DNA of 64,000 nt from an uncultured Alphaproteobacteria bacterium (GTDB lineage: Bacteria; Pseudomonadota; Alphaproteobacteria; HIMB59): assembly GCA_902575065.1 (NCBI GenBank), contig CACGPU010000006.1, positions 1-64,000 of the forward strand, in the 5' to 3' direction. The number at the start of each line of letters is the position of its first letter. Position 1 is the first letter of the stretch. Made by a program: the position numbers and the translations under genes. The notes under the pieces are model-generated. The model had not been told where the DNA came from. It saw only the letters and a program-made list of their open reading frames with translations, and did no database searches. Shown here piece after piece: positions 53,478 through 62,072 of the stretch.

Positions 53478-55280
53478 ATGATTGGGCTTGAAATTCTAAA
53501 AAACAGAATAAAAGAAGCACCTCAAAGTTCAGGGGTTTACCTCTTTAAAAATAAAAAAGATAACCCGATCTATATAGGAAAAGCTATTAATATCAAAAGG
53601 AGATTATCTAATTACGGTAATCTACCAAAACTTCCTAGAAGACTTCAAAAAATGATTTCACAAACAGTAAATATTGATTTTGAGCTAACAGAGTCTGAGA
53701 GAAATGCATTATTATTAGAGGCCTTACTTATTAAGAAATTTTCGCCGAGATATAATATTCGTTTAAAAGATGATAAGAGCTTTCCATTAATTAAAATTAC
53801 TAAAGGTGACTTTCCAAGACTTACAAGATTTAGAAATGAATTTTCTAATGAAGACAAAGTATTTGGTCCATTTACCTCTGCGTTAAAAACAGACAAAGTT
53901 ATAAAGATCTTGCAGAAATCATTTAAGCTGAGGAGTTGTAGTGATTTAGAGTTTAAAAATAGAAAACGGGCATGCCTACTTTACGACTTAAAACAGTGCT
54001 CCGCTCCATGTGTAAATAAAGTTAGCCAAAATGAATACAAAAATCAAGTTGGTGATACAGTTAAATTTTTTCAAGGGGGCCAAAAAAAAATATTTGATAA
54101 ATTAGAAAAACAAATGGTTTATTTTAGTGAAAGTCAAAATTATGAAAAAGCAGCAGAGCTAAGAGATAGTATACAATCTTTAAATTTTATCATCAGAGAG
54201 GAAGTAAAAATCAGTACTCAAGATACAAATTATGATTATATACATATTGATGATAAAAAACATTTTTCAATATACATAGGTTTCATTAGGTATGGACGAT
54301 ATCTAGGCGGGAATTTAATTTACTATTCTGAAAAGTTTGAAGAAGATATAGACCTCACTTCTTTAATTATACAATTTTATTTAAAAAACTTCAGACCTAA
54401 TAAAATTATAATTTCAAAAAAAATTGATGGATATACTGAATTTAAGTCAATTATGAGAGATAATTATAAAATTGATGTATTTCTAAAAAGTAGCAAGATT
54501 AATGGTGTTCAAAAAATTTCAAAACTTACTGCAAAAAGAAATGATAAAGAAGTTAATCTTCAAAAACAAAAATTTATTAATAATCAAGAAATTCTTACTT
54601 TACTAAAAAATAAATTTAATATTAAAAATAAAATTGAACGTATAGAAGCTTACGATAATAGTTTTTTTGGTAACAACTATGCTGTTGCCTCCTATGTAGT
54701 ATTTAACGAAGAGGGTTTTAGTATAAAAGACTCTAGAACATATAAATTTAAAGATTATGATTTAAAAAAATTTGGTGATGCAGATTTAATGCGAAAGGTG
54801 TTTAAATCCCGATTCTCCAAAGATGACAAAATTTTACCTGATTTAATAATCATTGACGGAGGTCAACCTTATTTAAAAATTTGCCAAGAAATTATTGATG
54901 AAAGTGGTATTAGTGAAAGTATAAAGTTAATTGGAGTATCTAAGGGCTTTAAAAGAGATTTTAGATTTGACAGGTATCATACTTTAAAAGAAAAAAATCT
55001 ATCTTTGAAGGATAGCCCTCAAATAGAGGGTTTTATCCAAAAAATGAGAGATCAGGCTCACAAATTATCCAAAAAAAATAGCATGAAAAGGATGTCAGAC
55101 TCCCTAAAAACAAGTTTTTTAGATGATATATCTGGCATTGGGAAAATAAAAAAAATGAGGGTCATCAATTTTTTTGGAAGTGTTCAAAATCTAAAGAAAG
55201 CTAACAGAGATGAGTTAGCTCAAATAAAAGGATTAAATTCGAAAAATATTAAGGCTATATTGGATAAGATAAATGGCTAA
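53478..55280 (+). CDS. uvrC: excinuclease ABC subunit C
   Basis: A 600-residue repair nuclease. The N-terminal GIY-YIG domain carries GVYLFKNKKDNPIYIGKA (3' incision), then the UVR segment YEKAAELRDSI near residue 215, the RNase-H-like C-terminal nuclease with IERIEAYDNSFFGNNYAVAS and LIIIDGGQPYL (5' incision), and a helix-hairpin-helix end ISGIGKIKK...IKGLNSKNI. Works with UvrB. Start chosen at ATG, next to pgsA with an 8-base overlap at the 3' end. Confidence 0.97.
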   Translation: MIGLEILKNRIKEAPQSSGVYLFKNKKDNPIYIGKAINIKRRLSNYGNLPKLPRRLQKMISQTVNIDFELTESERNALLLEALLIKKFSPRYNIRLKDDKSFPLIKITKGDFPRLTRFRNEFSNEDKVFGPFTSALKTDKVIKILQKSFKLRSCSDLEFKNRKRACLLYDLKQCSAPCVNKVSQNEYKNQVGDTVKFFQGGQKKIFDKLEKQMVYFSESQNYEKAAELRDSIQSLNFIIREEVKISTQDTNYDYIHIDDKKHFSIYIGFIRYGRYLGGNLIYYSEKFEEDIDLTSLIIQFYLKNFRPNKIIISKKIDGYTEFKSIMRDNYKIDVFLKSSKINGVQKISKLTAKRNDKEVNLQKQKFINNQEILTLLKNKFNIKNKIERIEAYDNSFFGNNYAVASYVVFNEEGFSIKDSRTYKFKDYDLKKFGDADLMRKVFKSRFSKDDKILPDLIIIDGGQPYLKICQEIIDESGISESIKLIGVSKGFKRDFRFDRYHTLKEKNLSLKDSPQIEGFIQKMRDQAHKLSKKNSMKRMSDSLKTSFLDDISGIGKIKKMRVINFFGSVQNLKKANRDELAQIKGLNSKNIKAILDKING

Positions 55281-55827
55281 AATTTACACTATCCCCAATA
55301 TTATTACTTTTGTAAGAATTATTTTAATTCCCATAATTTTATATTTACTGTTCTCTGATAATTCTAAAGTAGTTCTTATTGCAGGCTTGCTTTTTATAGT
55401 ATCTTCTATTTCTGATTATTTTGATGGATATTTAGCCAGAACATTAAATCAATCATCTAAGCTTGGTACTTTACTTGATCCTATTGCAGATAAGCTTTTA
55501 ATAGCAGCTGTTATTATAGTTTTAATAGACACAAGAGTAATTGCAGATATTCATGTTATTCCAGCTATAATTATTTTATTAAGAGAAATTGCAATTTCAG
55601 GTTTGAGAGAATTTTTAGCTAAACTAAATACTGATATGCCAGTAAGCAGACTAGCTAAATATAAAACTACATTTCAAATGGTTAGTTTATCTATTCTCAT
55701 AATAGGATTAGGTTTTGAATTGAATGATTTTCTTTGGAATTTAGGCTTAGTCACATTATGGCTAGCCGCTATAATTACTTTGTTATCTGGATATAATTAT
55801 GTAGCAAAAGGTCTAAAACATATTTGA
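55273..55827 (+). CDS. pgsA: CDP-diacylglycerol-glycerol-3-phosphate 3-phosphatidyltransferase
   Basis: A 184-residue CDP-alcohol phosphotransferase in the inner membrane that makes phosphatidylglycerol phosphate. The signature DYFDGYLARTLNQSSKLG TLLDPIADKL matches the D..DG..AR...G...D...D motif. About five helices surround it. It overlaps uvrC by 8 bases upstream and moaD by 4 downstream, the alphaproteobacterial uvrC-pgsA-moaD-moaE order. Confidence 0.96.
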   Translation: MAKIYTIPNIITFVRIILIPIILYLLFSDNSKVVLIAGLLFIVSSISDYFDGYLARTLNQSSKLGTLLDPIADKLLIAAVIIVLIDTRVIADIHVIPAIIILLREIAISGLREFLAKLNTDMPVSRLAKYKTTFQMVSLSILIIGLGFELNDFLWNLGLVTLWLAAIITLLSGYNYVAKGLKHI

Positions 55828-56078
55828 ATATTAAATTAAAATATTTTTCTTGGATAAGAGTAAAGCTTAAAAAAAGTCATGACTTAATTGAATTTGATCA
55901 AACTATAAGTTTTAAAGAATTGAAAATTAATCTTATTTCAAAAGACCCTGTATTTCAGGAAATATTTGAAGACAAGAGTGTGAAATATTTTTTAAACTTG
56001 ACTGAAATATATGATGAAAATCAAAAACTAAATAATGGTGATATATTAGCTCTTTTACCTCCCGTTACAGGTGGATAA
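55824..56078 (+). CDS. moaD: molybdopterin synthase small subunit
   Basis: An 84-residue ubiquitin-like sulfur carrier with C-terminal LLPPVTGG; the terminal Gly-Gly is thiocarboxylated for molybdopterin synthesis. The start is TTG overlapping the pgsA stop by 4 bases. Its stop shares one base with moaE's start, so MoaD and MoaE are co-translated. No other moa genes lie in the window. Confidence 0.92.
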   Translation: MNIKLKYFSWIRVKLKKSHDLIEFDQTISFKELKINLISKDPVFQEIFEDKSVKYFLNLTEIYDENQKLNNGDILALLPPVTGG

Positions 56079-56539
56079 TGATTAAAATTACTTATGAAAG
56101 TTTTGATCTAGAAAAAGAGTTTATAAGCATTTCTTCAGTTTCAAATGGTGCATACAGTTTCTTCTTAGGAGCAGTTAGGTCTGATTTAAGTTCATCAAAT
56201 AAGAAAATTAAAGGAATTTATTTGGAATGTTACGAAGAATTAGCATTAGCTCAGCTAAAAAAAATAAGGAGAAGAGCATTAAATAATTGGAAACTAAATG
56301 AATGTTTGATAATTCACCGAATAGGAAAATTAGATTTAGGAGAAAAAATTGTCTTAGTGATAACTGCTTCATCTCATCGTACAAAAGCTATAGAGGCTTG
56401 TGAGTTTGTGATTGATAGCTTGAAGATAGATGTAGCTTTTTGGAAATTTCATTTACTTGGTAACGATGAAAAAGAAATAGTATTACAAAAAAATTCAGAT
56501 GGTAAAAAAATGTTAAAATGGAAAGATATTATTAACTAG
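56078..56539 (+). CDS. moaE: molybdopterin synthase catalytic subunit
   Basis: A 153-residue MoaE. It has FFLGAVRSDL, the conserved HRIGKLDLGEKIVLV and SSHRTKAIEACEFVIDSLK; the active-site lysines near LK and FWK are kept. The C-terminal region after DVAFWKFHL departs from the usual PIWKKE, so the tail is divergent. It transfers sulfur from MoaD to precursor Z. Convergent with ilvE by 4 bases. Confidence 0.9.
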   Translation: MIKITYESFDLEKEFISISSVSNGAYSFFLGAVRSDLSSSNKKIKGIYLECYEELALAQLKKIRRRALNNWKLNECLIIHRIGKLDLGEKIVLVITASSHRTKAIEACEFVIDSLKIDVAFWKFHLLGNDEKEIVLQKNSDGKKMLKWKDIIN

Positions 56540-57423
56540 TTATCTTTGTAGTTTGGGTCTACTTCTTTCATATATAGACTCGAAATCTTAGCTGTAATAT
56601 CTCCGACTTTAAAAGTTTGATTATCTATTTTTCCTACAGGAGTTACTTCTACAGCAGAACCTGTAAGAAAAATTTCTTCAGCATTTTTTATTTCATCTGG
56701 ATATATATCTCTTTCGATGACTTTGATGCCCTCATTTTTAGCAATTTTAATAACAGCCTGACGTGTAATTCCATTTAGAAAACAATCAGGCACGGGGGTA
56801 TGAATTTCTCCTTTGATTATTAAAAAAATATTTGAACCAGTAGACTCGCTTATTCTACCTTTATAATCTAGCATCAATGCATCAGTATAGCCATTCTTCT
56901 CAGCTTCATGCTTGCTTAAAGTGCAAATCATATAAAGACCAGATGCTTTGGTGTCAGTTGGTATACAATCAGGCGGAGGTCTTTTCCAAACAGCAGTTTG
57001 AAGAGAGATACCTCTTAATCGATCTTCTTTGGTAAAATAACTGGGCCATTCCCAAGTTGCAACGGCTACATTTATTTTATTTTTCTGAGCAGAAATGGCC
57101 ATCATTTCACTACCTCTCCAAATCACAGGACGCAAATAACCATATTTAATGTTCATTTTCTTTACTGTCTCTAATTGAGCATTATTTATTTCATCTTTAG
57201 AATAAGGGACTTCTATGCCCATTCTTTTTGCTGAAAAAAACAGTCTATCAGTGTGTTTTTCTAATTCATAAATTTTTTCGCCATAAACTCTTAAGCCCTC
57301 AAAAACACAACTACCATAATGAAGACCATGGTTAAGAACATGCGTAGTTGCATTTTGCCATTCGACAAAATTTCCATTATACCAAATAAAACCTATTCTT
57401 TTATCAAAGGGGATAATTTCCAT
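56536..57423 (-). CDS. ilvE: branched-chain amino acid aminotransferase
   Basis: A 295-residue class-IV PLP enzyme. GLHYGSCVFEGLRVY begins the fold; the PLP lysine is in DTKASGLYM (about residue 157); ISESTGSNIFLI and FLTGSAVEVTPV follow. It makes valine, leucine and isoleucine from their keto acids. Divergent from the MarR-like/PetR pair, 59 bases away, as often in alphaproteobacteria. Confidence 0.94.
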   Translation of the reverse strand: MEIIPFDKRIGFIWYNGNFVEWQNATTHVLNHGLHYGSCVFEGLRVYGEKIYELEKHTDRLFFSAKRMGIEVPYSKDEINNAQLETVKKMNIKYGYLRPVIWRGSEMMAISAQKNKINVAVATWEWPSYFTKEDRLRGISLQTAVWKRPPPDCIPTDTKASGLYMICTLSKHEAEKNGYTDALMLDYKGRISESTGSNIFLIIKGEIHTPVPDCFLNGITRQAVIKIAKNEGIKVIERDIYPDEIKNAEEIFLTGSAVEVTPVGKIDNQTFKVGDITAKISSLYMKEVDPNYKDN

Positions 57424-57482
57424 ATTTTTAAATAATGTAATATTATTTATATAAATTCACAATATAATTATATTCTTATCTT

Positions 57483-57896
57483 ATGAGTTTAAGTTTTGCC
57501 GATACTCTGTATTTTAAAAAAGAGAATGTATTAGAAATAATTTTATGTTTTCACAGATCTTATAAATCTCTTCAAAAAGAAATTCAAATATGCTGCGAAA
57601 TAAATAATTTAACTTTTAATGAACTGATTGTAATTTTAGAAATAAAAAAAGGCTTTAAAAAAAAAATTGATATTGCAAACAAAGTTTTTTTAAAAAAACA
57701 AAATTTGAATTTAATACTCAAAGATTTACAAAAAAAAAATATTATAAAACTGGACAATAATATCTTAATCACAAAAAATGGTGAGGAATTGATAGAAAAA
57801 ACAACGAATAGAATTAATGAAAGGATAATTAATATTTTCAAAAAAACAGATCCAAAAAATATGCCCGGTTTTATAAACATTATTGAGTCTTTATAA
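57483..57896 (+). CDS. MarR-like winged-helix regulator (PetP-like)
   Basis: A 137-residue protein with a MarR-type layout: N-terminal helices (FADTLYFKKENVLEIILCF), a winged HTH around LTFNELIVILEIKKG...IANKVFLKKQNLNLILKDL, and a beta wing KKNIIKLDNNILITKNG. Sequence similarity is weak; the assignment rests on the overlap with the response regulator, which mirrors the petP-petR pair next to ilvE in alphaproteobacteria. The 1-base overlap with the next gene indicates coupling. Confidence 0.72.
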   Translation: MSLSFADTLYFKKENVLEIILCFHRSYKSLQKEIQICCEINNLTFNELIVILEIKKGFKKKIDIANKVFLKKQNLNLILKDLQKKNIIKLDNNILITKNGEELIEKTTNRINERIINIFKKTDPKNMPGFINIIESL

Positions 57897-58564
57897 TGAA
57901 TAATATACATATACTGTTAGTTGAAGACGATGAATCGCTTCAAGATCTTATTGAAAAACTACTTATCAACAATGGTTATATTGTATCTAAAGCAATAAAT
58001 ATTGCTGAGTCAAAAAAGTTCTTAAAATTATTTGTCTTTGACCTAATTATATTAGACGTAATGTTACCAGATAGTACTGGTTTAAATTTTTATGAAAATT
58101 CAATAAAAAATAGGTTTGACACACCCGTTATATTCCTTTCTGCACTAAGTGATGTGGATGATAGAGTTACAGGACTAGAACTTGGTGCTGACGACTATAT
58201 TGGAAAACCATTTGACTCAAGAGAATTATTGTTAAAGATAAAAAAAAATATTTCAAAAAAACAATCTCTCGATGTTATTAATTTTGGTAAAGACACTGAA
58301 TTTGATTTAAAAAAGGAACAACTAAAATTTAAAAAAAGAAAAATCAGCCTATCAAGCAATGAAATAAAGATTTTAAAATTGTTAATTAGTAATTCACACA
58401 AGTATTTAACAAGAGATTTGTTAAATACAGAGTTGGGGCTTGATTATTTATCAAGAAGTGGGGATATGCAAATTTCAAGATTAAGATTAAAACTTAAAAA
58501 AGAGTGTAACTTAAATGACATAATCAGATCTGTACATGGTAAAGGTTATAAAATTATTACTTGA
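57896..58564 (+). CDS. OmpR-family response regulator (PetR-like)
   Basis: A 222-residue two-component regulator. The receiver has LVEDDESLQDLI with the acidic pair, phospho-acceptor Asp in LIILDVMLPDSTG (about residue 54), FLSAL, and YIGKPFDSREL with the conserved Lys. The C-terminal OmpR winged helix includes LSSNEIKILKLLISN and SRSGDMQISRLRLKL and ends VHGKGYKII. The following histidine kinase overlaps by 4 bases. Confidence 0.94.
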   Translation: MNNIHILLVEDDESLQDLIEKLLINNGYIVSKAINIAESKKFLKLFVFDLIILDVMLPDSTGLNFYENSIKNRFDTPVIFLSALSDVDDRVTGLELGADDYIGKPFDSRELLLKIKKNISKKQSLDVINFGKDTEFDLKKEQLKFKKRKISLSSNEIKILKLLISNSHKYLTRDLLNTELGLDYLSRSGDMQISRLRLKLKKECNLNDIIRSVHGKGYKIIT

Positions 58565-59805
58565 TGTTAAAATTTGGCAAAATATCACAAAGTCTTTTAG
58601 TAAGATCAGTTTATTTGATAACTATGCCTATAGTGCTTGTGCAAATTATTGGTATTGTAATATTTTTTGAATTACATTGGGATTTAGTATTAAAGAGAAG
58701 TGCTCAAGCTATATCAAATGAAATTAAAATATTAGAAATGCAGGGGGATTCACCTTCGTTAAATAATTATGCAAATACATTGCAAATTATTAAAACTGAG
58801 AATCTTGATATAGAAAATGCTAAAGAGGTAACAAATTGGATATTCAAAAAAAGGATGACAAATTCACTTGGTCAATTACCCGGAGAATTTATCGTATTGC
58901 AAAACGAAAATCATTTTATTTTTTTTGATAAAAATAAATCAGATTATTTCTATTTAATACCCAAAAAGAGAGTTGAAACTAAAACTGTTGGAGGATTTTT
59001 TTTATGGACAATTGCAATAAGTATTATTTTATCATTAATTTCATATTTATTTATAAAAAAACAAATTCAACCGTTAAAAAGGCTTGGGATTATTACTAGA
59101 AGTTTTGGAAGAGGAATTGAAACACCTAATTTAAAACCAACAGGATCTTCAGAAGTTAGAGGTTTAATCAAAGACTTTAATAACATGCATGACAACATTA
59201 ATAGCACTTTAGAAAATCAAAGAAATATGTTAGCTGGTATTAGCCATGATTTGAAAACACCACTAACTAGAATTAATTTAATGATTGAGGAGATTAATAA
59301 TGAAACATTAAAAAAATCAATTTCTCAAAATATTTCAGAGATGAATATTATGCTAAACCATTATTTAGACTTTATTAAAAATGAAAAAAATGAAAATTTA
59401 AATGAGGTCAATAGTTCTGATTTTATATCCAATTTAGCAAAAAATTATGTAAAACTAGAAGTCTTAAGAAATAGTTCAAATCAAATATTTATTAGAAAAA
59501 ATCAAATAACAAGAGCGATTATGAACATACTAGATAATGCTGATAAATTTGCAGAGAAAATATATATAAGTTCCAATTTTTTAAATAATAATTGGAAAAT
59601 AGAGATCGAAGATAATGGTCCAGGAACAAATTTGTCAAGAGAACAACTTATAAGGCCTTTTGTTAAAGGCTCTGATCAATTAAATCAAGGAACAGGGTTA
59701 GGGCTTTCAATTGTTCAAAAGCTTATAAAATTAAACAATGGGGAGTTAAATTTCAAAAAGTCATCTTATGGTGGGTTAAAAGTAACTGTGATACTTCAAA
59801 TTTAG
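58561..59805 (+). CDS. sensor histidine kinase
   Basis: A 414-residue EnvZ-like kinase. Two membrane helices (about residues 15-36 and 142-162) bound a periplasmic sensor of about 100 residues; a HAMP linker follows. The H-box is GISHDLKTPLTRI with His229; N-box NILDNADKFAE, G1 IEDNGPGTNLS and GTGLGLSIVQKL complete the ATPase. It probably phosphorylates the overlapping PetR-like regulator. The signal sensed is unknown. Confidence 0.93.
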   Translation: MMLKFGKISQSLLVRSVYLITMPIVLVQIIGIVIFFELHWDLVLKRSAQAISNEIKILEMQGDSPSLNNYANTLQIIKTENLDIENAKEVTNWIFKKRMTNSLGQLPGEFIVLQNENHFIFFDKNKSDYFYLIPKKRVETKTVGGFFLWTIAISIILSLISYLFIKKQIQPLKRLGIITRSFGRGIETPNLKPTGSSEVRGLIKDFNNMHDNINSTLENQRNMLAGISHDLKTPLTRINLMIEEINNETLKKSISQNISEMNIMLNHYLDFIKNEKNENLNEVNSSDFISNLAKNYVKLEVLRNSSNQIFIRKNQITRAIMNILDNADKFAEKIYISSNFLNNNWKIEIEDNGPGTNLSREQLIRPFVKGSDQLNQGTGLGLSIVQKLIKLNNGELNFKKSSYGGLKVTVILQI

Positions 59806-59807
59806 GA

Positions 59808-60140
59808 TCAAAAAAGCTTACCTCCATTTGAAATTTTAATAGAAGGCATTACTAATACTGGATTATTTTCATCATCAGGAAAACCTAGAACCAATACCTC
59901 GGAAATCATTTTGCCAATTTGTTTAGGTGGGAAGTTTACAACTGCAGCTACTTGTTTACCAATTAATTCCTCTGGGAGATAGTATTTTGTAAGCTGTGCT
60001 GAAGTTTTTTTTTGACCAATCTTTTTACCAAAATCTATAAGTAAATATAAGCTAGGTTTTTTTGATTTTTTGTTTAGTTTTGCTTCAATCACTGTTCCAA
60101 CTCTGATATCAACTTTTTCAAAGTCAGAATAATTAATCAT
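59808..60140 (-). CDS. csaA: CsaA-like tRNA-binding protein
   Basis: A 110-residue OB-fold EMAP-II-like domain: DFEKVDIRVGTVIEAKLNK, YLLIDFGKKIGQKKTSAQ, VAAVVNFPPKQIG and EVLVLGFPDD. Matches stand-alone CsaA, a tRNA-binding protein with chaperone-like reports. It overlaps the upstream unknown gene by 4 bases, hence is part of the ybjN-proC message. Tail-to-tail with the kinase gene. Confidence 0.93.
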   Translation of the reverse strand: MINYSDFEKVDIRVGTVIEAKLNKKSKKPSLYLLIDFGKKIGQKKTSAQLTKYYLPEELIGKQVAAVVNFPPKQIGKMISEVLVLGFPDDENNPVLVMPSIKISNGGKLF

Positions 60141-60631
60141 CTTATTTTAATAAATGACCTTACCTTATCGAGATTATGAAATGCATTTCCTATTGAAGCC
60201 ATAGTTTTGTCCATATTATTATTATCCTCTATCCAGACATTAAAGGCATAAAGGTAAATTATGATACTCATTATTTTTTCGACTTGAGAATTTAAAAATA
60301 AATTAAAATAATTATTTATATTTTTAGATAAATTTAAAAAATATTTTGGTTTTTTTTGTGACTCCAAATAAATTCTTAGTGTTACATTTTTATAATCATT
60401 TAGAAAATCTAATCTATTAATTATTCCTTCAAAAATTTTGTCTTCTAAGGAAAGGTCTTTAGCAGGAATTTTTAATTCGGTTGAAATAAAATTTTCAAAA
60501 TCTTTAATAAAAATGTTGAAGTCTTGGTATTCTGAATTTATTGATTTAATTTTAGAGTGAAAGCTCTTTAAATGAGCGATGGAATTAAGTTTTTTTAAAT
60601 TTGTTTTATTGAGATTTTGTTTTTTTCTCAC
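60137..60631 (-). CDS. helical protein of unknown function, TetR/COQ9-C-terminal-like
   Basis: A 164-residue basic helical protein. The C-terminal portion (IIYLYAFNVWIEDNNNMDKTMASIGNAF) has the W-x-D-D-x(4)-D-x-TM-A pattern seen at the end of some TetR/COQ9-like proteins of alphaproteobacteria, but no N-terminal HTH is recognisable. It overlaps proC by 26 bases upstream and csaA by 4 downstream, consistent with a conserved operon. Function unknown; a DNA-binding role is not supported. Confidence 0.6.
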   Translation of the reverse strand: MRKKQNLNKTNLKKLNSIAHLKSFHSKIKSINSEYQDFNIFIKDFENFISTELKIPAKDLSLEDKIFEGIINRLDFLNDYKNVTLRIYLESQKKPKYFLNLSKNINNYFNLFLNSQVEKIMSIIIYLYAFNVWIEDNNNMDKTMASIGNAFHNLDKVRSFIKIR

Positions 60632-61403
60632 TATCTATTTCCTTGGCTCTTTTGTATGCCTTCCGAAGTGTAGTATATATTATTTTCTCTATATTTTGTG
60701 ATTTAATATAATTAACTCCAGCTTGTGTAGTTCCTTTCTTACTAGAAATAGACCTTACAAAATCATCTAACATTTTAGATGAATAATTGGTTTCTAAAAC
60801 ATTTTTAAATAATTCTAATACATCTTTTTCATTCATGTTGTATGGCTTAGCTAGTTTTTTTGAAGCTTTTACGAAAATATTAACTATATATGCAATAAAA
60901 GCTGGTCCACTGCCAAAAACTGATGTAGCAAAATTAATTTGATCTTCGTTTCTAACATTAATAATTGTTCCAAAGGTAGATAATATTTTTTTTAATTTAT
61001 GATCAAATAAATTTCTATTTTTCATGTAAATATGAGTTTGAGATTTAGTATTTAAAGCCATTACGTTTGGCATTATTCTTATAATTTTTTTTGATTTTAA
61101 GGTTTTTTCAATTGTTGATAATTTAACACCAGCCATACAAGAAATTACCAAGGTTTCTTTTGAAAGATATTTCTGGAATTGATTTCCAGAAGTTAGGAAT
61201 GTATTTGGTCGAATAAGAAGAAATATATAATTATAATCATTATTAAAATTTAATATTTTTTTTTTTAAATTTATATTTTTTATTACACCTTTCGAATTTA
61301 ATGAATGGATACTCACAGAGTTTAGTAGTTTTTTGGATAATAAGGATTTAGCTAGGTGTCCAAAACCTATAAAAAGGACCTTTGGCTTAAGCGTGGCCGA
61401 CAA
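60606..61403 (-). CDS. proC: pyrroline-5-carboxylate reductase
   Basis: A 265-residue NAD(P)H enzyme that makes proline. KVLFIGFGHLAKSLLSK is the nucleotide loop; ISCMAGVKLSTIEK and RIMPNVMALN follow; the C-terminal domain has SVFGSGPAFIAYIV and the ProC signature TTQAGVNYIKS-type GTTQAGV. The Gly-rich loop GFGHLA is a small variation of GxGxMA. Overlaps ybjN by 17 bases at its start and the next gene by 26. Confidence 0.93.
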   Translation of the reverse strand: MSATLKPKVLFIGFGHLAKSLLSKKLLNSVSIHSLNSKGVIKNINLKKKILNFNNDYNYIFLLIRPNTFLTSGNQFQKYLSKETLVISCMAGVKLSTIEKTLKSKKIIRIMPNVMALNTKSQTHIYMKNRNLFDHKLKKILSTFGTIINVRNEDQINFATSVFGSGPAFIAYIVNIFVKASKKLAKPYNMNEKDVLELFKNVLETNYSSKMLDDFVRSISSKKGTTQAGVNYIKSQNIEKIIYTTLRKAYKRAKEIDSEKKTKSQ

Positions 61404-61839
61404 TTTTTTGATTAATTAAAATTTGTGTAGTTTCGACGACTTTATCACCTTTTAGTAACACGGACACAAGGTGATTAAATTCAGATAATATATTTTCTAA
61501 ATAACTTCTAATATCTTCTGAATTTACTTTTCCTGAAATTGGGAGACTATGTCTATAAATAATTTTATTATTATTTTGTTTAAGTGTACCAATAACCAGA
61601 TTATTGTTTATTTTTTTCATATGATTGGTTAGAAAACTATATTCATAATCATCAATGCTAAATGATGATATGAGAACTTTTAAATCATCAATCCATTGAA
61701 AATCCATGATTACTTTTTGTTCATGGATCTCCGTTAAAAGAGAAATATCGTTGTTATGATTGTTTTTAGATAGATGTTTAACGTTGAAAATATCTTTGAG
61801 AATAGAAATAGGGCTAGAATCAATGTTTTTTTGAGACAT
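61387..61839 (-). CDS. YbjN domain-containing protein
   Basis: A 150-residue protein with the YbjN fold: an N-terminal strand-helix (HEQKVIMDFQWIDDLKVLISSF), FLTNHMKKINNNLVIGTLK, and a C-terminal helix YLENILSEFNHLVSVL. YbjN-like proteins are implicated as assembly or stability factors and resemble type-III secretion chaperones in fold; a specific role is not known. It is the first gene of ybjN-proC-(helical)-csaA. Confidence 0.82.
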   Translation of the reverse strand: MSQKNIDSSPISILKDIFNVKHLSKNNHNNDISLLTEIHEQKVIMDFQWIDDLKVLISSFSIDDYEYSFLTNHMKKINNNLVIGTLKQNNNKIIYRHSLPISGKVNSEDIRSYLENILSEFNHLVSVLLKGDKVVETTQILINQKIVGHA

Positions 61840-61912
61840 ATACTATATGTATCACATTACTTTTCTTAGTAAATACTATATATAGTATTAAATTGCCAAA
61901 TATTGGTAAAAT

Positions 61913-62047
61913 TTAATATTTTCTGTTAATTAAATGTTTCTTTAATTTTTTAAAATCTGATTTGAAATCGTTAAAAATTTGGGCAACTTCAACTAAATTA
62001 TAAAGTATTTTTGATAACTTAAGATAAAGTTTATCTTTGTGTGACAC
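61913..62047 (-). CDS. ubiK: short BMFP/UbiK-like accessory factor
   Basis: A 44-residue coiled-coil protein: SHKDKLYLKLSKILYNLVEVAQIFNDFK-type helix, then KSDFKKLKKHLINR. UbiK/BMFP proteins (usually 75-100 residues) have an N-terminal amphipathic helix beginning near LARxANGA and a C-terminal coiled coil; this looks like only the first part. I use a GTG start at 62047 because a longer frame would run into lgt, 25 bases away on the other strand. Position beside ybjN-proC and lgt supports UbiK; sequence alone is weak. Confidence 0.55.
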   Translation of the reverse strand: MSHKDKLYLKLSKILYNLVEVAQIFNDFKSDFKKLKKHLINRKY

Positions 62048-62072
62048 GTAAGTTGTATTATTAGTTTTTACA

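Noticed and set aside
57584-57910. Leftward 108-codon hydrophobic frame opposite the MarR-like gene
   Set aside because: It is rich in Phe/Ile/Leu because the sense strand is Lys/Asn-rich. The sense ORF has operon context and an HTH-like layout.
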